NCBI RefSeq assembly: GCF_009720825.1
Contig: NZ_WNKY01000026.1
Coordinates: 1 to 64,000 of the forward strand
Direction: 5' to 3'
DNA from: Duganella radicis
Lineage (GTDB): Bacteria; Pseudomonadota; Gammaproteobacteria; Burkholderiales; Burkholderiaceae_D
Length of the DNA: 64,000 nt
Both the position numbers and the translations under genes were made by a program. Shown here one piece after another: positions 51,283 to 60,302 of this stretch. The notes below the pieces were generated by a model. That model saw nothing but the letters and a program-made list of their open reading frames with translations, was not told the origin of the DNA and did no database searches. Position 1 is the first letter of the stretch; the number at the start of each line of letters is the position of its first letter.

Positions 51283-52335
51283 ATGGGCAGCCGTCATCCG
51301 ATCGAAACCGCCGACATGGCGGCCATCGTGGCCACGCCGGGGCTGGACTGGAGCCGCCTGGCCGGCCAGACGGTGTGCATCACCGGCGCCTCCGGCTTCC
51401 TGCCATCCTACATGGTCGAGAGCCTGCTGTACCTGAACGAGACGCGCCAGCTCGGCATCCGCGTGCTGGCCATGGTGCGCAACCGCGCCGGCTTCGAGCA
51501 GCGCTACGCCCACCACGCCGGCCGCGCCGACCTGGTGTGCATCGAGCAGGACATCAGCCTGCCGTTCACGCTGGCCGAGCGGCCGGACTACATCATCCAC
51601 GCCGCCAGCCAGGCCAGCCCCAAGTACTACTCGACCGATCCGGTCGGCACCCTGAGCGCCAACACGCTGGGCACCGCGGCCCTGCTGGAACTGGCGCGCG
51701 CCAGCGGCAGCAAGGGTTTCCTGTATTTCAGCAGCAGCGAGGTGTATGGCGCGGCCAGCAAGGTGCCGACCGCCGAGCAGGATTACGGCACGGTCGACCC
51801 GACCGCCGTGCGCGCCTGCTACGCCGAGAGCAAGCGCATGGGCGAGAATATGTGCGTGTCCTGGCACCACCAGCACGGCGTGCCGGCCAGGATCGTGCGG
51901 CCGTTCCACACCTACGGCCCGCGCATGCAGCTGGACGACGGCCGCGTGTACGCCGACTTCGTCGCCTGCATCCTGCGCAACCAGCCGATCGCGCTCAAGA
52001 GCGACGGCCTGGCCACGCGCTCGTTCTGCTACTCGGCCGACGCCGTGGCCGGCTTCTGGAAGGTGCTGCTGGACGGCGAGAGCGGCCAGGCCTACAACAT
52101 CGGCAACCCGGACGGCGAGATCAGCATGCGCGGCCTGGGCCAGCTGCTGGTCGGCCTGTACCCGGAAAAAGGCCTGAGCGTCAGCTTCGTCGAACGCCAG
52201 CAGGGCGACCACTACCTGGCCAGCGCCGTGCAGCGCGGCGCCCCCGACATCGCCAAGGCGCAAGCGCTGGGCTGGACCCCCGCCACCTCGGTGGCCGACG
52301 GCTTCCGCCGCACCATAGAAAGTTATCTGCCATGA
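51283..52335 (+). CDS. NAD-dependent epimerase/dehydratase (extended SDR)
   Basis: A 350-aa extended SDR. Its Rossmann motif is ITGASGFLPSYMVE (a variant of GxxGxxG with Pro after Leu), and the catalytic set is YFSSSEVYG plus ACYAESKRMGENM. It is placed right after rfbH and is 4 bases ahead of the transketolase pair through overlap. It would reduce or epimerise the 4-keto group of the CDP-3,6-dideoxy intermediate or of the branched product. Homologues next to rfbH include paratose and abequose synthases, but the exact stereochemistry cannot be read. Confidence 0.85.
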   Translation: MGSRHPIETADMAAIVATPGLDWSRLAGQTVCITGASGFLPSYMVESLLYLNETRQLGIRVLAMVRNRAGFEQRYAHHAGRADLVCIEQDISLPFTLAERPDYIIHAASQASPKYYSTDPVGTLSANTLGTAALLELARASGSKGFLYFSSSEVYGAASKVPTAEQDYGTVDPTAVRACYAESKRMGENMCVSWHHQHGVPARIVRPFHTYGPRMQLDDGRVYADFVACILRNQPIALKSDGLATRSFCYSADAVAGFWKVLLDGESGQAYNIGNPDGEISMRGLGQLLVGLYPEKGLSVSFVERQQGDHYLASAVQRGAPDIAKAQALGWTPATSVADGFRRTIESYLP

Positions 52336-53150
52336 CCGCAACCACCATCGAGCTGGCGCGCGCGATCCGCCTGCAATGCCTGCATATGTGCCACACCAAG
52401 CGCGCCTCCCACCTGGGCGGCGCGTTCTCGGTGGCCGACGTGCTGGCCGTGCTGTACGGCGGCGTGCTGCGCTACGACCCGGCCCAGCCCAGGGCGCCGC
52501 AGCGCGACCGCCTGTTCTACAGCAAGGGCCACGCCTGCACCGCGCTGTACGCCGTGCTGGCCGAAACCGGCTTCTACCCGCAATCCGAGCTCGACACCTT
52601 CACCGACAACGGCAGCTACTTCACCTCGCACGTCAACCACAAGGTGCCCGGCGTCGAACTGTCGACCGGCAGCCTGGGCCACGCGCTCTCGGTGGCGGCC
52701 GGCGTGGCGCTGGCCGGCAAGCGCCGCCAGGCCGCGTGGCACACCTACGCCATCGTCAGCGACGGCGAGCTCGACGAGGGCTCCAACTGGGAAGCCATCC
52801 TGTTCGCCCCGCACCACCGGCTCGACAACCTGACCCTGGTGGTCGACTACAACAAGATCCAGAGCTTCGGCAGCACCGCCGAGGTGCTCAACCTCGACCC
52901 GCTGGCCGACAAGTTCCGCGCCTTCAACTGGGACACCGTCGAGGTCGACGGCCACGACCACGCGGCCCTGGCCGCCGCGCTGGCGCCGGATGGCCGCAAC
53001 GGCAAGCCGCGCGTGGTGATCGCCCACACCGTCAAGGGCAAGGGCGTGAGCTTCATGGAACACCAGCTGGCCTGGCACTACAAGTCGCCGGACGCCGCCC
53101 AGTTCGCCGCGGCGAGCGCCGAGCTGCGGGCCGCGAAAGGACAAGCATGA
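52332..53150 (+). CDS. Transketolase N-terminal (TPP-binding) subunit
   Basis: A 272-aa half-transketolase. The thiamine diphosphate motif is intact: IVSDGELDEGSNWEAILFA followed by DYNKIQSFG. Other family parts include HLGGAFSVADVLAVLYGGVLRYDP, YSKGHACTALYAVLAETGFYP and TGSLGHALSVAAGVALAG. It needs the C-terminal half encoded by the next gene, whose start overlaps its stop. In a CDP-dideoxyhexose operon such a pair probably adds a two-carbon ketol unit to the 4-keto carbon, making a branched-chain sugar. That reaction is inferred from context. Confidence 0.93.
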   Translation: MTATTIELARAIRLQCLHMCHTKRASHLGGAFSVADVLAVLYGGVLRYDPAQPRAPQRDRLFYSKGHACTALYAVLAETGFYPQSELDTFTDNGSYFTSHVNHKVPGVELSTGSLGHALSVAAGVALAGKRRQAAWHTYAIVSDGELDEGSNWEAILFAPHHRLDNLTLVVDYNKIQSFGSTAEVLNLDPLADKFRAFNWDTVEVDGHDHAALAAALAPDGRNGKPRVVIAHTVKGKGVSFMEHQLAWHYKSPDAAQFAAASAELRAAKGQA

Positions 53151-54067
53151 GAAACAGTTTTATCCAGACCCTGATGGCGCAGGCGCAGGCCGACGAGCGC
53201 ATCTTCCTGCTGTGCGGCGACCTCGGCTACTCGGTGCTGGAGCCGTTCGCCGCCGCCTTCCCGGACCGCTTCCTCAACGTCGGCATCGCCGAGCAAAACA
53301 TGGTGGGCCTGGCGACCGGCCTGAGCATGGAAGGCTACACGGTGTTCTGCTACTCGATCGGCAACTTCCCAACGCTGCGCGCGATGGAGCAGATCCGCTA
53401 CGACGTCGCCTACCACGAGGCCAACGTCAAAATCATCGCGGTCGGCGGCGGCTATGCCTACGGCCCGCTGAGCACCTCGCACCACACCACCGAGGAAATC
53501 GGCATGCTGCGCACCATCCCCGGCATGGTGGTGACGGCGCCCGGCGACCCGGCCGAGGTGGACGCCATGACCGCCTTCATCGCCCAGCACCGCGGCCCGT
53601 GCTATATGCGCCTGAACAAGGCCGGCGAGCCGCGCCTGCACCCGCAACCGCCGGCGCTGACGCTGGGCGGCATCGTGCCGGTGCGCTCCAGCGCGGCCGC
53701 CACGGCAGCGGTGTTCGCCACTGGCGACATGGTCGGCGCGGCGGCGCGCTACCTCGAACAGCACGCGCCCCACATCGACCTGTACAGCTTCCCCTTCGTC
53801 AACCCCATCGACGCGCCGCAGCTGGCCGCGCTGGCCGCACGCTACCGCCACATCGCCACGCTGGAGGAACACCAGGCCAACGGCGGCTTCGGCTCGGCCG
53901 TGCTGGAGCGCCTGCACGACCTGCTGTCGGACGGCGCGCTGGCCGCGCTGCCGGCGGTGAAGCGGCTGGCCATCCCCAACGCCTTCATCAGCGTGGCCGG
54001 CTCGCAAGACTACCTGCGCGAAAAAATGGGCTTGCAGCTGAACGGCTGGCATGCCTCCCTGTCCTGA
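53147..54067 (+). CDS. Transketolase C-terminal (pyrimidine-binding) subunit
   Basis: A 306-aa partner of the preceding gene. It has the catalytic Glu in NVGIAEQNMVGLATGLSMEG, which activates the cofactor, and YGPLSTSHHTTEEIGMLRTI, then a C-terminal domain (AAVFATGDMVGAAARYLEQ, SFPFVNPIDAPQLAAL, LEEHQANGGFGSAVLE). Together the two give a split transketolase similar to those of DXS/transketolase-like pairs in secondary metabolism. The ATG overlaps the upstream stop. Confidence 0.93.
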   Translation: MRNSFIQTLMAQAQADERIFLLCGDLGYSVLEPFAAAFPDRFLNVGIAEQNMVGLATGLSMEGYTVFCYSIGNFPTLRAMEQIRYDVAYHEANVKIIAVGGGYAYGPLSTSHHTTEEIGMLRTIPGMVVTAPGDPAEVDAMTAFIAQHRGPCYMRLNKAGEPRLHPQPPALTLGGIVPVRSSAAATAAVFATGDMVGAAARYLEQHAPHIDLYSFPFVNPIDAPQLAALAARYRHIATLEEHQANGGFGSAVLERLHDLLSDGALAALPAVKRLAIPNAFISVAGSQDYLREKMGLQLNGWHASLS

Positions 54068-54088
54068 ATCCTCACCGCGAGTGCTCAC

Positions 54089-55021
54089 ATGATTTCCATC
54101 CAAACCACGCAGGACCAGTTCCAGCAAGGCGCGATCGACAAGCCCACCTTCATCAAGACCATGTACGAGGCGCACCACGCGGTGCTGTTCGACTACGCCC
54201 GCTATATCGGCCAGACCAATGTGCGCAAGATCGAGGTGGAGGACGGCAAGGTGGTGATGACCTCGCGCGACCGCGGCATCCGCATCGCCTGCACCCCGGG
54301 CGACTACCGCGTGGCGCCGATGGAAACGCTGAACTTCTTCGACTATGAAAAAGAAGAAGCCACCATGATGGAAAACCTGGTGGCCGACGGCGACAACTTC
54401 TTCGACATCGGCGCCAACATCGGCTGGTACGCGCTCAACATCGCCGCCTCGCGCCGCGCCACCACGGTGTACGCCTTCGAGCCGATCCCGACCACCTACG
54501 GCCACCTGAGCACCAATCTGGCGCTCAACGCCAGCGCCAACATCAAGCCGCACAACTTCGGCCTGTCCGAGCGCGCCGGCGAGTTCACCTTCTATTATCC
54601 GCCGGAGGGCTCGGGCAACGCCTCGGCCGTCAACCTGACCGGGCGCGACGACGTGCGCACCGCGCAATGCCAGGTGCGCACCCTGGACGACTACACGGCC
54701 GAAACCGGCGCGCGGGTGGACTTCATCAAGTGCGACGTCGAGGGCGCCGAGCTGCTGGTGTTCAAGGGCGGCCTGCAAACCATCGCGCGCGACAAGCCCA
54801 TCGTGCTGTCGGAAATCCTGCGCAAGTGGTCGGCCAAGTTCAACTACAACCCCAACGAGATCTTCACCCTGTTCCGCGGCCTGGGCTATGAGGTCTACAC
54901 GGCCGAGGATGGCCGGCTGGCGCGCTTCGGCCTGATGGACGAGCACACCATCCCGACCAACTACTTCTTCCTGCACCCGGAAAAGCACGCCGAGCAACTG
55001 CGCCGCTGGCTGCGCGCCTGA
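54089..55021 (+). CDS. FkbM-family methyltransferase
   Basis: A 310-aa class I SAM-dependent methyltransferase. The SAM motif is FFDIGANIGWYALNIAA, followed by VYAFEPIPTTYGHL and the FkbM-typical VDFIKCDVEGAELLVFKGG. FkbM enzymes usually O-methylate sugars or polyketides. It would methylate a hydroxyl on one of the sugars of this cluster, which adds hydrophobicity to the glycan. It lies 21 bases after the transketolase pair and 10 before the next glycosyltransferase. Confidence 0.92.
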   Translation: MISIQTTQDQFQQGAIDKPTFIKTMYEAHHAVLFDYARYIGQTNVRKIEVEDGKVVMTSRDRGIRIACTPGDYRVAPMETLNFFDYEKEEATMMENLVADGDNFFDIGANIGWYALNIAASRRATTVYAFEPIPTTYGHLSTNLALNASANIKPHNFGLSERAGEFTFYYPPEGSGNASAVNLTGRDDVRTAQCQVRTLDDYTAETGARVDFIKCDVEGAELLVFKGGLQTIARDKPIVLSEILRKWSAKFNYNPNEIFTLFRGLGYEVYTAEDGRLARFGLMDEHTIPTNYFFLHPEKHAEQLRRWLRA

Positions 55022-55031
55022 GAAAGCCCCC

Positions 55032-56633
55032 ATGGATAACCACAGCTTCGTCCTGTCGATCTGCATCCCCAGCTACAACCGCGCGCCCTACCTGCAACAA
55101 ACGCTGGACAGCATCGTCTCCCAGCCGGCGTTTACCGAGACCAACGACATCGAGGTGGTGATTTCCGACAATGGCTCGGAGGACGAGACCCAGGCGGTGG
55201 CGGCACGCTATGTGGCCGCCTTCCCCGACAAGATCCAGTACCACCGCCACGACGTCACCATCTCGCCGGACATGAATTTCAAGTTCGTGCTGGAACAGGG
55301 GCGCGGCCTGTACCTGAAGCTGCACAACGACAACCTGCTGGTGCTGCCGGGCAGTCTGGCCGAGCTGGTCAAGGTGTACCGCGCCACCGCCGCCGAAATG
55401 CCGGTGGTGTTCTTCACCAACGGCAACCACGCCAAGGGCCAGGCCATCGAGGCGCTCAACAATATGAGCGAGTTCGTGCAGCGCGTGTCCTTCATGTCGA
55501 CCTGGATCGGCGGCTTCGGCATGTGGCGCGCGGAATTCCACGCCATGCCGGACTTCGCCCGCAACCAGCACCTGCGCCTGGTGCAGACCGACGTCATCCT
55601 GCGCCTGATCAGCCTGGGCAAGCGCGCCATCGTGCTGTTCGGCCATTACTTCAGCGGCGTGCCCACCGGCCGCAAGGGCAATTACAAGGTCGGCGGCTAC
55701 AATATCGCCGAGGTGTTCGGTAAAAACTACCTGAGCCTGCTCAAGCCCTATGTGGCCAGCGGCCAGCTCGACCGGGGCGTCTACGAGCATGAGAAAAAGC
55801 TGGCGCTGTTCCAGCAAATCCTGCCGTATTACTTCGACCCCAACAACGATTACCAGAAGAGCGGCTTCTTCGCCCATATGCAGGATTACGTCAACGACGC
55901 CTATTTCTACCAGGCGGTCGCCAATCTGCAAACCGACGTGCCGCCGGCCCTGATCGCGCAGCATACCGCCGCCGCCGCGCCACCGCCGGCGCCGGAACCG
56001 GCGCCGACGCCCGAGGCGCAGCGGGCCGCCTACAACGCCGCGCTGGCGCAGCAATGGCGCGCGCTCAATCCGCACAATGAAACCATCTTGCAGACGGCGC
56101 ATGGCCTGTTCAATTTCGACAAGCTGTCGGTGGGGCGCCGCACCTATGGCGGCATCACGCTGTGGACGTTTGGCGATCCGCGGGAAAAACTGACCATCGG
56201 CCACTTCTGCTCGATCGCGGACGACGTCAAGTTTCTGCTGGGCGGCAATCACCCGCACGATGGGGTGTCGACCTTCCCCTTCCTGACCAAGTACTTCGGC
56301 CAGCTGGAGGCCAAGAGCAAGGGCGCGATCACGGTGGGCGACGATGTGTGGATCGGCTACAACAGCACCATCCTGTCGGGCGTGACCATCGGCCAGGGCG
56401 CGGTGATCGCGGCCGGCAGCACGGTCACCAGGGATGTGCCGCCGTACGCCATCGTCGGCGGCAATCCGGCCAGGCTGCTGAAATACCGCTTCGAGCCGGC
56501 GGTGGTGGAAAAGATGCTCAAGCTCGACTATTCGCGCGTGAGCGACGAGGCCATCATGGCCAGCCGCGACATCCTGTATCAGCCGATCACGCCGGAGAAC
56601 GCCGACGCCATCGTCGCCGCACTGATGCGCTGA
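55032..56633 (+). CDS. Fusion of a GT2 glycosyltransferase and a beta-helix acetyltransferase
   Basis: A 533-aa two-enzyme fusion. Residues 1-300 are a GT2 domain (SICIPSYNRAPYLQQTLDSI, VVISDNGSEDET, LYLKLHNDN in the DxD place). A Pro/Ala linker (about residues 318-335) joins it to a CatB/VatD-type left-handed beta helix (about 360-533) with SIADDVKFLLGGNHPHD, VGDDVWIGYNSTILSGV and YAIVGGNPARLLKYRF, including the catalytic His in GGNHPHD. It may add a sugar and then acetylate it, or the reverse. It is the last plus-strand gene of the cluster and ends 6 bases before the convergent HlyD gene. Confidence 0.88.
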   Translation: MDNHSFVLSICIPSYNRAPYLQQTLDSIVSQPAFTETNDIEVVISDNGSEDETQAVAARYVAAFPDKIQYHRHDVTISPDMNFKFVLEQGRGLYLKLHNDNLLVLPGSLAELVKVYRATAAEMPVVFFTNGNHAKGQAIEALNNMSEFVQRVSFMSTWIGGFGMWRAEFHAMPDFARNQHLRLVQTDVILRLISLGKRAIVLFGHYFSGVPTGRKGNYKVGGYNIAEVFGKNYLSLLKPYVASGQLDRGVYEHEKKLALFQQILPYYFDPNNDYQKSGFFAHMQDYVNDAYFYQAVANLQTDVPPALIAQHTAAAAPPPAPEPAPTPEAQRAAYNAALAQQWRALNPHNETILQTAHGLFNFDKLSVGRRTYGGITLWTFGDPREKLTIGHFCSIADDVKFLLGGNHPHDGVSTFPFLTKYFGQLEAKSKGAITVGDDVWIGYNSTILSGVTIGQGAVIAAGSTVTRDVPPYAIVGGNPARLLKYRFEPAVVEKMLKLDYSRVSDEAIMASRDILYQPITPENADAIVAALMR

Positions 56634-56639
56634 AAGCGA

Positions 56640-58001
56640 TCAGGGTTCGCGGATCGACTCGTCGACCGCCTTGGTCAGCGGCCACAGCAGATAGGACATC
56701 ACGGTGCGGTGGCCCACCACGATCTCGGCCGACAGCGTCATGCCCGGCAGCAGGCCGGCGCCCGGCGCCAGCTTTTTCAGCTTGGAATTGCCCAGCGAGA
56801 CGCGGCTCAGGTAGTAGGCGTCCAGGCCCTCGCCGGGGTTGGCGGTCTCGCGCTTGAAGGCGTCCTGGCTGATGGTGCGCACCTTGCCGTCCAACATGCC
56901 GTGCTGCTGGAACGGGAAGGCGTCCACCTTGACGTGGGCGATGTCGCCGGTCTTGATGTAGCCGATGTCGAGCGAGTCGATCTGCACCTCCGCCTCCAGC
57001 TCGGCGCCCAGCGGCACCAGCGTGAACAGCGGCTCGGCCTCGCGCACGATGGAACCCACCGATAGCTTGGCGATCTCCAGCACCACGGCGTCGGCCGGCG
57101 CGGTCATCTGCACCATGCGGTGGCGCAGGTCGGCCTTGGCCAGCTGCTCGTTGATGCCGTCGCGCTCGCGCGTGGCCGACAGCAGGTCCTCCATCATCTT
57201 CTGGCGCCAGCTCTTGCCGAAGGCGGCGCGCTCGGCCTCGGCGGAGGCCAGCTCGCGCCGCATTTCCGCCATCTTGTTCTGCTGCATGGTCATGTCGCGC
57301 TCGACCGACAGGCGGCGGTCGCGCGCCTCCAGCAGGTGCATCTTGGCGCCGAACTGCTCGGCCATCAGCTGCTCCTGCATGGCCTCCACCTCGCGCAGCG
57401 ACTTGACGCGCTGGGCCAGGATCACCTGGTCGCGCTCATTGGTTTCCAGGCCAGCCTTCAGGCGCGCGATGTTCTCGTCCATCTTGGCCTTCTGCGCCTC
57501 GAAGTTGCCCTGGCGCTCGCTCGACAGCTGTGATTGCAGCAGGCTGTCGGCGTCGCCGCGGCCGCCGGTGCCGGGCGCGCGCTTGCCTTCCAGCTCGGCG
57601 CGCAGGCCGGCGGCCTGGGTGTCCAGGCTTTGCAGGCGGGTGCGCAGCTGGGCCTCGTCGGCCTGGGTGAAGGTCGGGTCGAGCGTGGCCAGCAGCTGGC
57701 CCTTCTTGACCACCTGGCCGACCCGCACTTCGATGCGCTGGATCACCGAGGTTTCCAGCGGCTGCACCACGATGTTCGGCAGCGGGTTGACCAGCTTGCC
57801 GCGCGCCACCACCACCTTCTCCACGCTGGACAGGCTGGCCCACAGGATGAAGGTGGCGAACGCGCCCAGCAGCACGTGCAGGGTGATGCGCACGAAGCGC
57901 GGCAGGGGACCGCGCTCGATGGCATCGGCGTCCGGCAGGAACGCGATCTCGGTCTGGTCCTTGCCGGTCTTGGTCACAGGTGGCTTGTTTGCTGGTTCCA
58001 T
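56640..58001 (-). CDS. Type I secretion membrane fusion protein (HlyD family)
   Basis: A 453-aa periplasmic adaptor that links the ABC exporter to a TolC-type outer membrane channel. One N-terminal membrane helix (about residues 33-52, LLGAFATFILWASL) is followed by a barrel segment (VVARGKLVNPLPNIVVQPLE), a long coiled coil (about residues 95-290) and a returning lipoyl/barrel part (MTAPADAVVLEIAKLSVGS, TLVPLGAELEAEVQI). The HlyD family signature lies near the end (LLPGMTLSAEIVVGHRTVMSYLL). Its start overlaps the exporter gene by 28 bases. No TolC gene is in the window. Confidence 0.94.
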   Translation of the reverse strand: MEPANKPPVTKTGKDQTEIAFLPDADAIERGPLPRFVRITLHVLLGAFATFILWASLSSVEKVVVARGKLVNPLPNIVVQPLETSVIQRIEVRVGQVVKKGQLLATLDPTFTQADEAQLRTRLQSLDTQAAGLRAELEGKRAPGTGGRGDADSLLQSQLSSERQGNFEAQKAKMDENIARLKAGLETNERDQVILAQRVKSLREVEAMQEQLMAEQFGAKMHLLEARDRRLSVERDMTMQQNKMAEMRRELASAEAERAAFGKSWRQKMMEDLLSATRERDGINEQLAKADLRHRMVQMTAPADAVVLEIAKLSVGSIVREAEPLFTLVPLGAELEAEVQIDSLDIGYIKTGDIAHVKVDAFPFQQHGMLDGKVRTISQDAFKRETANPGEGLDAYYLSRVSLGNSKLKKLAPGAGLLPGMTLSAEIVVGHRTVMSYLLWPLTKAVDESIREP

Positions 58002-60124
58002 AAGTGCTGGTAAGTTTCGCTACGGGTAAGCAGTTCTTCATGGCGGCCGGCGTCCATCAGGCGGCCCTGCTGCATGACCATGATCTTGTCGGCGTCGACC
58101 AGGGTCGACAGGCGGTGCGAAATCATCACCACCGTGCGGCCCACCGCGATCTTCGACAGGTTGTTGATGAAGATGGCTTCCGATTCCGGGTCCAGCGCGC
58201 TGGCCGCCTCGTCCAGGATCAGGATGCGCGGCTTGGCCACCAGGGTGCGGGCGATCGACAGGCGCTGCTTCTGGCCGCCCGACAGGTTGGCGGCGTTTTC
58301 CTCCAGCACGGTGTCGTAGCCCTGCGGCAGGCGCTCGATGAATTCGTCGGCGCCGGCCGCCACCGCCGCCTCCACCAACTCCTCGAAGGTGGCGTCCGGC
58401 TTGGTGATGGACAGGTTCTCGCGCACCGTGCCGCGGAACAGGAAGTTCTCCTGCAACACCACGCCGATCTGGCGCCGCAGGTGCGACAGCTCGATCTCGC
58501 GCGCGTCGATGCCGTCGAAGCGGATGATGCCCTCGACCACCGGATAGAGGCCCTGGATCAGCTTGGTCAGGGTGGTCTTGCCGGAGCCGCTGCGGCCGAC
58601 GATGCCGACCACCGTGCCCTGCTCGATCTTGAAGCTGGCCTTGTTCAGCGCCATGGCTTGCGCGCCCGGGTAGCGGAAGGTCACCTCGTCGAAGGTGATG
58701 TCGCCCTGCAGCTGCGGACGCAGGCCGTTGGCGCCGGCGCGGCCCTCCGGCGCGCGGTTCATCACCTCGCCCAGCATCTTCACCGACAGCGCGGTTTCCT
58801 GGTATTCGTTGACCAGGCCGACGATCGAGATCAAGGGGCCGGTGACGCGCCCGGCCAGCATCTGGAAGGCGATCAGCGCGCCCACCGACAGGCTGTTGTC
58901 GAACACCCCCTGGGCGCCGATCACGATCAGGGTCACCGGCATCAGCTTGCCGAGGAAGTCGGTGATGGCGTTGCCGGCGATGGAGATCTGGCCGACCCGG
59001 AAGTGCATGGTGATGGCCTCGGCCGAGCGCTGGTCCCACACGCGGCGCTGGCTCGGTTCGATCGCCAGCGCCTTCACCGTGCGCATGCCGTGGATGGCCT
59101 CCACCAGCATGGCCTGGCGCTGGCCCTCGGCCGCGTACAGCGCGTTCAGGCGGCGCTGGAAGGTCGGGATCATGGACACCACCACGATCGCGATCAGGGC
59201 CGTGAACAGCAGCACGATCAGGGTCAGCTGGAACGAGTAGGTGAACAGGATGGGCACGAACACCAGCAGCGAGATCAGGTCCAGCGCGGTGAAGAACAGG
59301 CGGCCGGTCAGGAAGCTGCGGATTTTCTCCAGCTGCTGCATGTGGCGCGTGACCACGCCGGCGCTGGTGGTCTCGAAGAAGTCGATCGGCAGCGACAGCA
59401 GGTGGCTGAAGGTGCGCCGGGTCAGGCGCATGTCGATCTTGTTGGAGGCGGCCAGGGTCAGGGTCTGGCGCAGGAAGCCGAAGCCGGCGTCGAACAGCAG
59501 GGCCAGCACGATGCCCACCGCCAGCACCCACAGCGTGGTCACGCTCTGGTGGGTCAGCACCTTGTCGATCACCAGCTGGAAGAAGATGGGCGAGGCCAGC
59601 GCCAGCAGCTGCATGGCCACCGCCGCGATGAAGATGTCGCGGAAGGCCGACTTTTGCTTGAGGATTTCGGGAATGAACCAGCGCAGCCCGAACGGCTGGT
59701 TGGGGTCGCTGAGCTTGTGCTGGCGTTTGATGAACACCACGTCGCCGCTCCAGCGGCGCTCGAACTCGCTGCGCGCCACCAGCACCACGCTGGCGTTGGC
59801 GCTGGCCGGGTTGAGCACGGCGGCCTGGTCCTCGGCGCCGTTTTCGCCCGGCTTGACGCCCACCACGATGATCATATTGCCGTCGCTCAGGCGCGCCATC
59901 AGCGGGAACACGCCGTCCTGGGCCATCAGGCGCGACCAGTTGAGCTTGTCGATCTTGGCTTTCAAGCCGATATCCGTGGCAATGCGCATCAACTCGCCAT
60001 TGCCGGGTTCTTCGGCGCGCAGGGCGTAGTCGTCAATCAGTCGTTCGGGATTGATTTGCAGGCCGTGGTGCTGGGCGATCGCGGTCAGGCACTGGATCGC
60101 GGTATGGGGAAATTTATCGTGCAT
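57974..60124 (-). CDS. Type I secretion ABC transporter (HlyB-type permease/ATPase)
   Basis: A 716-aa exporter. Residues 1-135 are a C39-like domain (AIQCLTAIAQHHGLQINPERL) without the intact peptidase DCG motif, so it should bind unfolded substrate instead of cleaving a leader, as in HlyB. The six-helix membrane region follows (about 165-430), then an ATPase with Walker A GRSGSGKTT, signature LSGGQKQR and Walker B ILILDEAASALD. The ATG at 60124 (MHDKFPHTA) is preferred to an upstream in-frame ATG at 60202. It lies directly downstream of the second giant repeat gene, its likely cargo. Confidence 0.95.
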   Translation of the reverse strand: MHDKFPHTAIQCLTAIAQHHGLQINPERLIDDYALRAEEPGNGELMRIATDIGLKAKIDKLNWSRLMAQDGVFPLMARLSDGNMIIVVGVKPGENGAEDQAAVLNPASANASVVLVARSEFERRWSGDVVFIKRQHKLSDPNQPFGLRWFIPEILKQKSAFRDIFIAAVAMQLLALASPIFFQLVIDKVLTHQSVTTLWVLAVGIVLALLFDAGFGFLRQTLTLAASNKIDMRLTRRTFSHLLSLPIDFFETTSAGVVTRHMQQLEKIRSFLTGRLFFTALDLISLLVFVPILFTYSFQLTLIVLLFTALIAIVVVSMIPTFQRRLNALYAAEGQRQAMLVEAIHGMRTVKALAIEPSQRRVWDQRSAEAITMHFRVGQISIAGNAITDFLGKLMPVTLIVIGAQGVFDNSLSVGALIAFQMLAGRVTGPLISIVGLVNEYQETALSVKMLGEVMNRAPEGRAGANGLRPQLQGDITFDEVTFRYPGAQAMALNKASFKIEQGTVVGIVGRSGSGKTTLTKLIQGLYPVVEGIIRFDGIDAREIELSHLRRQIGVVLQENFLFRGTVRENLSITKPDATFEELVEAAVAAGADEFIERLPQGYDTVLEENAANLSGGQKQRLSIARTLVAKPRILILDEAASALDPESEAIFINNLSKIAVGRTVVMISHRLSTLVDADKIMVMQQGRLMDAGRHEELLTRSETYQHLWNQQTSHL

Positions 60125-60248
60125 CGTCCTGGGCAAAACTTGCAACAGCGCACTATTACGCCGCCTGAGGATTCTACCCCAGCGCGCCGTTTCCCGGCGC
60201 ATTTTCTGCTTGGGAACAACAGGGGTTTACGCCGCTTGTTCCGCGCGC

Positions 60249-60283
60249 AAAAAAAAGCGGCAAGACCGCGAGGTCTTGCCGCT
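60249..60283 (-). terminator. Strong intrinsic terminator between the second giant gene and the exporter gene
   Basis: On the minus strand a perfect 12-bp GC-rich stem (60272-60283 with 60256-60267) and a 4-base loop are followed by eight T residues (60256-60249). It lies 19 bases after the giant gene's stop and about 125 bases before the exporter start. It would end most transcripts there, so the exporter is made at a lower level or from its own promoter. Confidence 0.9.
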
Positions 60284-60302
60284 CTGGCGTGGCTGGCGCC
60301 GC

